Assembly: GCA_030588275.1 (NCBI GenBank)
Contig: JAUUYJ010000152.1
Location: 1 to 6,345, forward strand
DNA from: Candidatus Zixiibacteriota bacterium
Lineage (GTDB): Bacteria; Zixibacteria; MSB-5A5; GN15; JAAZOE01
Direction of reading: 5' to 3'
DNA: 6,345 nt
Shown here: positions 1-5,134 of the stretch, one piece after another
Numbering within the stretch: position 1 is the stretch's first letter
Layout: every line of letters begins with the position of its first letter
Notes under the pieces: generated by a model
Told to the model about the DNA's origin: nothing
What the model saw: only the letters and a program-made list of their open reading frames with translations
Databases searched by the model: none
Position numbers and translations under genes: made by a program

Positions 1-406
1 ATTGATCACTATGAAGGTGAACAATGAGCGGGATGTTCCTGGAGCGATCGATTCGTTGTGCAACGTCGCCGATGCTCTTTGGTCGGTAGCCGACCATACC
101 ATCTACACTCCCCAGTCAACCAAGCATATAATATTGCAAACGCTTCGTCATCGTTTGCCCATGATGGGTTTTTCGCAAGCTTTGGTCGAAGCGGGCGGAC
201 TGTTTACTCTCGACTTTGATTTCAAAGATATCGGTCGTCAGGCGGGTGAAATCGCCTCCAGAGTCTTAGCCGGTGTTCCTCCCGGATCAATCCCGGTTGC
301 CACACCCGGCGTTATCTATTTTAAATATAATGAAAAGACGGCCGGTCGAATCAAGATAGAAATCCCTGAAGATCTTTTGGCGATTGCCAAAGAGGTGGTC
401 AAATGA
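1..406 (+). CDS. ABC-type substrate-binding protein, ABC_sub_bind family, C-terminal part (5' end outside window)
   Basis: This is the last 134 codons of a gene whose beginning lies left of the window; the reading frame is open to the edge, so the TTG at 2 and the ATG at 11 should not be taken as starts. The protein resembles the C-terminal lobe of the ABC_sub_bind (TrpX/YtsB-like) periplasmic binding proteins. Visible family features are a segment ending in DALWSVAD, a PMMGFSQALVEAGGL strand-turn, the helix GRQAGEIASRVLAG, the P-rich turn PPGSIPVATP, then FKYNEKTAG and the closing helix LLAIAKEVVK. Such proteins bind small solutes (often amino acids) outside the inner membrane. No permease or ATPase gene follows. 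Instead the next gene, overlapping by four bases (ATGA), is a sensor kinase, so I infer a ligand-sensing rather than an uptake role. The family call is fairly firm; the ligand and the sensing role are inference. Signal peptide and N-lobe cannot be seen. Confidence 0.8.
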   Translation, partial: LITMKVNNERDVPGAIDSLCNVADALWSVADHTIYTPQSTKHIILQTLRHRLPMMGFSQALVEAGGLFTLDFDFKDIGRQAGEIASRVLAGVPPGSIPVATPGVIYFKYNEKTAGRIKIEIPEDLLAIAKEVVK

Positions 407-2106
407 GCCTCCTCAAAAAATTAACAAATTCCGGCCTGCGGGTAAAATTCATTGCCATCATCTTCCTGCTGATAATTGCCAACGGAACGATTGTGTCGTA
501 CTACCTTATCTCCAAGCAGGTAGAAAATCTTGAAAAGGCGCTGGTCGAAAAAGGGTCCGCCCTGATTGAAGTCCTGGCGATCAACTGCGAATACGGCGTC
601 TTTATTGAAAACGAAGCGGTCTTGAAGGAATTGATCGACGCCACCGCGCTGGCTGAAGATATCAGCTATATCGTTATTCAAAATCTGGAGGGTGAGGTTT
701 TAGCCAGCAAAGCTCGCGGTAATACCAAAATCCCCATCGGGACTTCCCATGTCAGCGATCAGAATTCACTAATTGTCCGCAAGGTTACCGAAGACAGCCG
801 CGAGGGATATTTTTATGAACTATGTTATCCGGTCGTAACCAAGCAGACTCTGATATCAAAGGAATCGTTGGGGTCTATCAATAACTCTCATGGCCATGTT
901 GTCACCGAGACGATTGGAGAAGTTCGTTTAGCCCTTTCGGTAGCCAGCACAATGACCAAAGCGATGGCCAACATACGGATGGCGATGGTCATTATCCTTT
1001 TGGTCATGACCTTTACTATTCTTCTGACTTTTGGATTAGTTAATAAAATTGTTCGACCGCTTGAAAAATTGGCCGCCGCCTCGGAGAAAATTGCCGAGGG
1101 AGATTTGACTATCGACATTGAGATTGGCCGGCCAGATGAGATTGGTCTGCTGGCCTCATCGTTTGACACTATGGTCAAATCCCTTTTGGAATCGCGTCGT
1201 GAGATTGAGGGATATAACAGGACGTTGGAAGAGAAAATTATTGAGCGGACAAAAGAGCTGGAAAATGCCCAAACGATGCTGATCCAAACCGAAAAGATGG
1301 CGGCTGTGGGACAACTCTCCGCCGGGGTCGCTCACGAACTGAACAATCCGTTGGGTGGTATCCTGGGGTACGCTCAATACACGCTTGAGAAAATGAACAA
1401 AAAGCCGTTTGTCGATAATACCGATCGTGATTTTGAAGCATACAAAAAACATCTGCGCGATATTGAAACCCAGGCGCGCCGGTGCAAGACTATCGTACGC
1501 AACCTTCTTAAATTCTCCCGTTCGACGGCCAAAATTGACCTCAACGATGTTAACGTTAATGAAGTCATCCGCGAGACGCTATCTCTTATAGAGCACCAGA
1601 TGAGTATGAATAAAATCAATCTCGCGGTCGATTTGGAAGAGGCAATCCCGATCATGCAGGCCAACGCTGGCATGCTCCAGCAGGTCTTTACCAACATGAT
1701 TATAAATGCCATCCACGCAATGGAAGAGAGTGGCAATCTCTTGATCACCAGCCGTTACTCCCCCGGTGTGGGTGAGTTTGCCGGAGCGGTTGAGATATCC
1801 TTTGCCGACGATGGAAGCGGTATCCCGGCCGAGATTCAGAAAAATATTTTCGAGCCGTTCTTTACTACTAAGGCAATCGGACAAGGGACCGGATTAGGAC
1901 TCTCTGTCAGCTATGGGATAATAAAAGATCATGGTGGCGAAATCCGCGTTGAGTCGGTCGATAGTTGTGGCACAACATTTACTATCATTCTGCCTCTGGA
2001 GAATATTGGTGAAGATACCGATATAACAAGGAGAGGTAAAGAGTCTTTGGCAGATGGAACAGTAAACGATCAAGAAACATCAGCTAAAACGGAAAGCCAG
2101 GATTAA
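403..2106 (+). CDS. Membrane-bound sensor histidine kinase (extracytoplasmic sensor, HAMP, HisKA, HATPase_c)
   Basis: A 567-residue transmembrane histidine kinase. A first membrane helix spans about 16-36, an extracytoplasmic sensor region about 40-189, and a second helix about 191-213. The sensor start (residues 45-103) resembles CHASE8-type domains, and C62 and C141 could form a disulfide. HAMP covers about 214-264, with the typical RPLEKLAAA and PDEIGLLASSF segments. A coiled linker (265-300) leads to the H-box GVAHELNNPL, with H311 as phospho-acceptor and E312 and N315 in place. The ATPase domain has an N-box (N431, N435), a G1 box DDGSGI (469-474), an F-box FEPFFTTK and a G2 box GTGLGL (495-500), so it should be catalytically competent. 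A hydrophilic tail of about 35 residues follows. The ATG overlaps the stop of the binding-protein gene and is preceded by an AGAGGTGG ribosome site. It probably senses a ligand via that binding protein and phosphorylates the receivers downstream. Kinase identity is near certain; ligand and partners are inferred. Confidence 0.96.
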   Translation: MSLLKKLTNSGLRVKFIAIIFLLIIANGTIVSYYLISKQVENLEKALVEKGSALIEVLAINCEYGVFIENEAVLKELIDATALAEDISYIVIQNLEGEVLASKARGNTKIPIGTSHVSDQNSLIVRKVTEDSREGYFYELCYPVVTKQTLISKESLGSINNSHGHVVTETIGEVRLALSVASTMTKAMANIRMAMVIILLVMTFTILLTFGLVNKIVRPLEKLAAASEKIAEGDLTIDIEIGRPDEIGLLASSFDTMVKSLLESRREIEGYNRTLEEKIIERTKELENAQTMLIQTEKMAAVGQLSAGVAHELNNPLGGILGYAQYTLEKMNKKPFVDNTDRDFEAYKKHLRDIETQARRCKTIVRNLLKFSRSTAKIDLNDVNVNEVIRETLSLIEHQMSMNKINLAVDLEEAIPIMQANAGMLQQVFTNMIINAIHAMEESGNLLITSRYSPGVGEFAGAVEISFADDGSGIPAEIQKNIFEPFFTTKAIGQGTGLGLSVSYGIIKDHGGEIRVESVDSCGTTFTIILPLENIGEDTDITRRGKESLADGTVNDQETSAKTESQD

Positions 2107-2474
2107 TGAAACCGGATGCCCGAATATTGGTGGTGGACGACGAAGCGATCATTCGTGAATTCGTCTCGGAAGTTCTCGAACCACTTGATGTCGTTCAGGC
2201 CGTTAATGGCCAGGATGCCATCGATCAGATACCGGTGTGTATTCCGGACTTGATCATTACCGATATTAAAATGCCGATCAAAGGTGGCGAAGAGGTAGTC
2301 AAGTTCACTAAACAGTTCAACGCTAAAATACCGGTGATAATAATTACCGGGTACACCTCCCTTGATATTGCCAGCGAATGTATTCGGATGGGAGCCGACG
2401 GCTTTTTGGCCAAGCCTTTCACCATTACTCAACTCCGCGAAGAGGTCAACCGTTGCCTCGAGGGTAAAGTATGA
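2106..2474 (+). CDS. Single-domain response regulator (CheY-like receiver)
   Basis: A 122-residue stand-alone receiver domain with no output module. All key residues are present: the acidic pair D11/D12, phospho-acceptor D53 in the stretch IITDIKMP, T81 followed by glycine, the switch aromatic F100, and K103 in AKPF. The start codon shares one base with the kinase stop codon (TAATG), which implies re-initiation or coupled translation; the nearest purine-rich site (GGAAAG / CAGGA) is modest. It is the most likely direct phosphate acceptor of the preceding membrane kinase, acting in the cytoplasm either by protein-protein contact or as an intermediate in a phosphorelay. Because it lacks an effector domain, its target cannot be read from the sequence. 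Confidence 0.95.
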   Translation: MKPDARILVVDDEAIIREFVSEVLEPLDVVQAVNGQDAIDQIPVCIPDLIITDIKMPIKGGEEVVKFTKQFNAKIPVIIITGYTSLDIASECIRMGADGFLAKPFTITQLREEVNRCLEGKV

Positions 2475-2881
2475 GTGATAATAATAAAGCCGACAGGTTT
2501 GCGCCTCGTGGCAAAATTTTGGTCATCGACGATTCCCCCGTCATCAGAGCTATGCTAACTGAGATATTAACGGACGAAGGGTTTGAAGTTGAAACCGCCA
2601 TTGATGGTGTCAAAGGAACCGCTCTGGTCGCCAACAAAGATTACCTGGTCATAATTTGTGATGTTCATATGCCACGCCAAAACGGACTCGAAACGGTCCG
2701 GGAAATTATGGCGATGAAGCCGGACTCACGTATCATCATGACCGACAGCCTGCCTGATAAAATGGCCGGGAGTGCTACCCGCGAAGGTGCCCTCTGTTGC
2801 CTCCAAAAACCGTTTGACGTTACCGAACTCCGCAATCTGCTCGACCAGGTTATTTCCCAGGGAAGAGTATCACATGGCTGA
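2471..2881 (+). CDS. Single-domain response regulator (receiver), atypical switch residues
   Basis: A 136-residue receiver protein with a 14-residue hydrophilic N-terminal extension. It keeps the acidic pair D20/D21, phospho-acceptor D64 (IICDVHMP), T91 and K113 (QKPF). Two normally conserved switch positions differ. The residue after T91 is aspartate (TDSLP) instead of alanine or glycine, and the aromatic position before the KPF motif is cysteine (C110, within GALCCLQKPF). It may therefore take up phosphate but switch differently, or act as a sink or adaptor. The ATG overlaps the preceding stop (ATGA) and has a GAGGG site about six bases upstream, so translation is probably coupled. No output domain is present. 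Receiver identity is very secure; the altered behaviour is inference. Confidence 0.94.
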   Translation: MSDNNKADRFAPRGKILVIDDSPVIRAMLTEILTDEGFEVETAIDGVKGTALVANKDYLVIICDVHMPRQNGLETVREIMAMKPDSRIIMTDSLPDKMAGSATREGALCCLQKPFDVTELRNLLDQVISQGRVSHG

Positions 2882-4574
2882 ATTAGCCCGTTCGGGACAT
2901 CCAAGAATTCTCGTCGTTGATGACGAACAGATTGTCCTCAATTTGGTTGAGGATACTCTGACCGATGATGGGTATCGGGTAACGATTACCGCTTCAGCCA
3001 ATAAAGCGGTTGAGCTGGCCCGAAATCAGGAGTTCGATTTTATCCTGACCGATATTCGGATGCCGGAGATGAACGGTATTGAGATGGTTAAAAAAATTCA
3101 CAAATTCGCCCCGACCATCGGTGTCATATTTATGACCGGGTATGCCAACCTTAATACGGCCAAGCTGGCGATTAAGGAGGGGGCCTTTGATTATATCATG
3201 AAGCCGTTTGAGCTGGATGAAATACGCCAGGCGATTGGGCGAGCGGTCGAGCAGAAACAATCAGCCGCCAAGGCGACGTTGTCGGTCGAGCTAAATAAAA
3301 TAACCGATCTGTCAAACCTGATGTACTCTTCGGGTGATCTGGCCTCCCTGTTACGCCTGTCCTTATCATTTGCCATAATCCAGGGTGATGCCGACGCCGG
3401 GTTAGCCGCCTATTTCGATTATAATAATTCACAAATCTGCCTGATGGAGATTTCCAAATTATCAGACGGTACGGAACAGGTGATCCGAATTGATTGCGAT
3501 GAGGGGTTGATGCAAAGTATCCCAAAGTTGGGTCGCCCAGTTTTGATAACAGCCGAAGATAAACATCCCCTCTGCTCGGGGGAAATTCTTGCCGTCCACC
3601 GTGAGATATTGATGCCTCGCGATTCGAGTGTAGCGGTTGTGGTTCCGATGGCTCGGTCTGATAAAATGCTGGGATTCTTAACGCTCTTCCACGACGATAA
3701 GTCGTATGAGCTAAAAAGCTCAGGAACAAAATTACTTGATTATATCTCCGGCCAGCTAACCATCTCACTTGAGAACCTCCAACTTCTGGAGGATGCGCGA
3801 GAAGCTTACAACCGGCTGGAGCAGATGCAGGACCAGGCGATTGAAATGGAAAAAATGGCTACTCGGGGACAGATGTCAGCCGAAATCGGCCATGAATTGA
3901 ACAATTATCTTGGTGTCGTTATGGCCAATTTTCAACTGATGAATATTCGCATCCAAAAAGGGGTGACCGAAGGGTTGGAAAGATATACCAAATCGATTGA
4001 AGATCATCTCGATAAGATCAGTCGCTTCACCAAAGGGTTGATGGATTATTCCTCGATGTCTCAGACCAATTTTGAAGAGGTTGATGTCAACCAGATGCTT
4101 GCTCAAATTGTCGAATTCTTAAGACCGCAGAAACGATTCCGTGAGTTTGACGTTGAATTTTACTCCCAACAAGATAGCCTTATGGCGGAAATTGATCAGG
4201 GGCTTATGGAGCAGGTCTTTTATAACCTTCTCAACAATTCGGCCGATGCCTCCTTTGATGCACAACTCAAAAGAATTGAGATAAAAACGCAAATAGCTGA
4301 TTCGGAAAATATTTCAATCTCAATAAAAGATTACGGCTCTGGAATATCGGAAGATCGTTTACAAAAATTATTCAACGAAAAATTTACGACCAAAAAGACT
4401 GGTCATGGAATTGGTCTGATGGTTTGCAAAACTATTATAGCCAAGCATAATGGACAGATTTCGGCAAATTCGAAGATTGATGAGGGGACCGAATTTGTGA
4501 TTAAACTTCCGATCCAAAACAAAAATATAGAAGAAAAAGAAGAGACGCAAAGGACTATTAGAGAAACGGTCTAA
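2874..4574 (+). CDS. Cytosolic hybrid histidine kinase: receiver - GAF-like - HisKA/HATPase
   Basis: A 566-residue soluble protein starting at the ATG at 2874, just after a GGAAGAG ribosome site and overlapping the previous gene by eight bases. An upstream in-frame GTG at 2772 would add residues encoded wholly inside the preceding gene and is not credible. An N-terminal receiver (about 10-125) has D16/D17, phospho-acceptor D60 (ILTDIRMP), T88, Y107 and K110. A GAF-like sensory region spans about 140-300, and a coiled linker about 300-330. The kinase core has H340 in GHELNNYL, N451/N455, G1 DYGSG (486-490) and G2 GHGIG (510-514). The usual proline after HELNN is tyrosine. The C-terminal tail is very charged. 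No membrane helix is seen. Phosphorylation of its receiver by the upstream kinase could gate its own kinase activity, passing the signal to a further receiver. The GAF call is moderate; the rest is firm. Confidence 0.94.
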   Translation: MAELARSGHPRILVVDDEQIVLNLVEDTLTDDGYRVTITASANKAVELARNQEFDFILTDIRMPEMNGIEMVKKIHKFAPTIGVIFMTGYANLNTAKLAIKEGAFDYIMKPFELDEIRQAIGRAVEQKQSAAKATLSVELNKITDLSNLMYSSGDLASLLRLSLSFAIIQGDADAGLAAYFDYNNSQICLMEISKLSDGTEQVIRIDCDEGLMQSIPKLGRPVLITAEDKHPLCSGEILAVHREILMPRDSSVAVVVPMARSDKMLGFLTLFHDDKSYELKSSGTKLLDYISGQLTISLENLQLLEDAREAYNRLEQMQDQAIEMEKMATRGQMSAEIGHELNNYLGVVMANFQLMNIRIQKGVTEGLERYTKSIEDHLDKISRFTKGLMDYSSMSQTNFEEVDVNQMLAQIVEFLRPQKRFREFDVEFYSQQDSLMAEIDQGLMEQVFYNLLNNSADASFDAQLKRIEIKTQIADSENISISIKDYGSGISEDRLQKLFNEKFTTKKTGHGIGLMVCKTIIAKHNGQISANSKIDEGTEFVIKLPIQNKNIEEKEETQRTIRETV

Positions 4575-4958
4575 TCAGCTACTGGTCAGTTCAACCGCGC
4601 TAAAAATCGCCTCAATTTTTTCAGATAGTTGGGAAACCCGAAACGGTTTCAAGAGATACCCATTAGCCCCGATAGTTGTGACAGCCGCCTGAATTTCGCA
4701 CTCACATTGTCCGCTGGATAGAACTGTAACAACATTGGCGTTGATCTTTTCTATATGATCTACCACCTCGGTCCCGTTCATATCCGGCATCAACATATCG
4801 ACTATCACCATGTCGATCTCCTGAGAGCGGCTCTCAAAAATAGCCAGACCGCTGGTTCCATCTTCGGCTGACAGAACGGTATAATTTAACTTTGTTAAGG
4901 CCCGCTTGAGCAAGTCGCGAATCATAACTTGGTCATCAATTATAAGAATTGTTTTCAT
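4575..4958 (-). CDS. Single-domain response regulator (CheY-like receiver)
   Basis: A 127-residue receiver on the opposite strand. The start is set at the ATG whose complement lies at 4956-4958. It is preceded by a strong AGGGAGAT ribosome site with six bases between GGGAG and the ATG, and the protein then begins MKTILIIDDQ as receivers normally do. A longer frame starting with TTG at 4994 lacks such a site. Key residues are D8/D9, D54 (VIVDMLMPD), S82 before glycine, Y101 and K104 (LLKPF). Two cysteines (C85, C87) sit in the loop after the fourth strand. No effector domain is attached. Its stop codon directly abuts the stop of the hybrid kinase on the other strand, so the two messages must overlap. 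It is a plausible partner for the hybrid kinase by location, but it is transcribed separately. Confidence 0.94.
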   Translation of the reverse strand: MKTILIIDDQVMIRDLLKRALTKLNYTVLSAEDGTSGLAIFESRSQEIDMVIVDMLMPDMNGTEVVDHIEKINANVVTVLSSGQCECEIQAAVTTIGANGYLLKPFRVSQLSEKIEAIFSAVELTSS

Positions 4959-4974
4959 AAATATCTCCCTATTG

Positions 4975-5003
4975 CTTATATCGACCGGCATCAATAATGT
5001 CTT
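4975..5003 (-). promoter_or_regulatory. Candidate sigma70-type promoter for the - strand receiver gene
   Basis: Read on the - strand, AAGACA (5003-4998, four of six matches to TTGACA) is followed after 17 bases by TATAAG (4980-4975, five of six matches to TATAAT). The start site expected about seven bases further on would fall at the edge of the AGGGAGAT ribosome site, giving a leader of only about ten bases. The spacing is good but the leader is uncomfortably short, so this stays tentative. Confidence 0.3.
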
Positions 5004-5015
5004 ATCTAGTCCATG

Positions 5016-5061
5016 AAAGAAAAACCGGGCCAGCCTCGCCCTCGCCCCCGCCTTGCCCGGC
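5016..5061 (-). terminator. Terminator-like hairpin with T tract, - strand
   Basis: On the - strand, CCGGGC (5060-5055) can pair with GCCCGG (5030-5025), extended by a G-T wobble at the base. Directly after the stem comes TTTTTCTTT (5024-5016), which is the layout of a Rho-independent terminator. The loop is long (24 bases), which weakens the case. It would stop leftward transcripts arising from the CDF side before they reach the receiver gene, or act as an attenuator if the receiver is transcribed from further right. Confidence 0.35.
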
Positions 5062-5065
5062 CCCC
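5039..5065 (-). other. Putative G-quadruplex motif on - strand
   Basis: Four G runs occur on the - strand at 5065-5061 (five), 5058-5056 (three), 5049-5045 (five) and 5041-5039 (three). They are separated by loops of 2, 6 and 3 bases, which satisfies the standard G3+N1-7 pattern. The second run lies inside the stem of the terminator-like hairpin, so the two folds could not coexist. The pattern is read directly; whether it forms is unknown. Confidence 0.4.
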
Positions 5066-5081
5066 TTCCACGACGATTAAG

Positions 5082-5102
5082 ATTGATCTCTGGCCGATCA
5101 GT
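5082..5102. promoter_or_regulatory. Operator-like dyad upstream of CDF gene
   Basis: TGATC (5084-5088) and GATCA (5096-5100) form an inverted repeat with a seven-base centre; the outermost bases 5082 and 5102 also pair after one mismatch. It sits just upstream of the palindromic -10 element, where a repressor or metal-responsive regulator could bind. Five-base arms are short and can arise by chance. Confidence 0.2.
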
Positions 5103-5107
5103 TCGTA

Positions 5108-5117
5108 GATTATAATC
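5108..5117. promoter_or_regulatory. Palindromic -10 element (TATAAT on both strands), candidate CDF promoter
   Basis: GATTATAATC is a perfect 10-base palindrome carrying TATAAT at 5111-5116 on the + strand and also on the - strand (5114-5109). It lies 18 bases before the CDF ATG. A consensus -35 at 16-18 bases upstream is not visible; TTGATC at 5083-5088 is too far away (22 bases). If used on the + strand it would leave a leader of about a dozen bases that cuts into the weak AGAGAG ribosome site. A regulator-binding role is equally possible. Confidence 0.3.
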
Positions 5118-5134
5118 AAGAGAGATATTATTCT

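Larger units (their letters stand above)
4959..5134. other. Divergent intergenic region between receiver gene and CDF transporter gene
   Basis: These 176 bases separate two outward-facing genes and are the only sizeable non-coding stretch in the window. They hold the ribosome site of the - strand receiver, candidate -10/-35 elements for it, a C-rich block on the + strand (about 5031-5070), a dyad around 5082-5102 and a palindromic TATAAT. No tRNA or riboswitch fold is recognisable. Confidence 0.85.

Noticed and set aside
2..13. TTG at 2 or ATG at 11 as the true start of the binding protein
   Set aside because: The frame is open to the window edge and the protein begins in the middle of the conserved fold, so the start lies upstream.
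1374..1748. 124-codon - strand open frame and other - strand frames across 421-1884
   Set aside because: All are antisense to the membrane kinase, whose sense frame carries every catalytic motif; none shows a family signature.
2772..2873. In-frame GTG extension of the hybrid kinase by 34 residues
   Set aside because: It lies wholly inside the preceding receiver gene in another frame, while the ATG at 2874 has a GGAAGAG ribosome site and begins just before the receiver domain.
3196..3768. 190-codon open frame on the - strand
   Set aside because: It is antisense to the GAF-like part of the hybrid kinase, arginine- and proline-rich without recognisable motifs, and has no independent start signals.
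4959..4994. Longer start (TTG) for the - strand receiver adding 12 residues
   Set aside because: The added residues precede the normal receiver start, include the ribosome site itself, and have no upstream ribosome site of their own.
5025..5060. CRISPR-like or tandem repeat in the C-rich block
   Set aside because: There is only one inverted pair and irregular C runs; no repeated unit with spacers is present.
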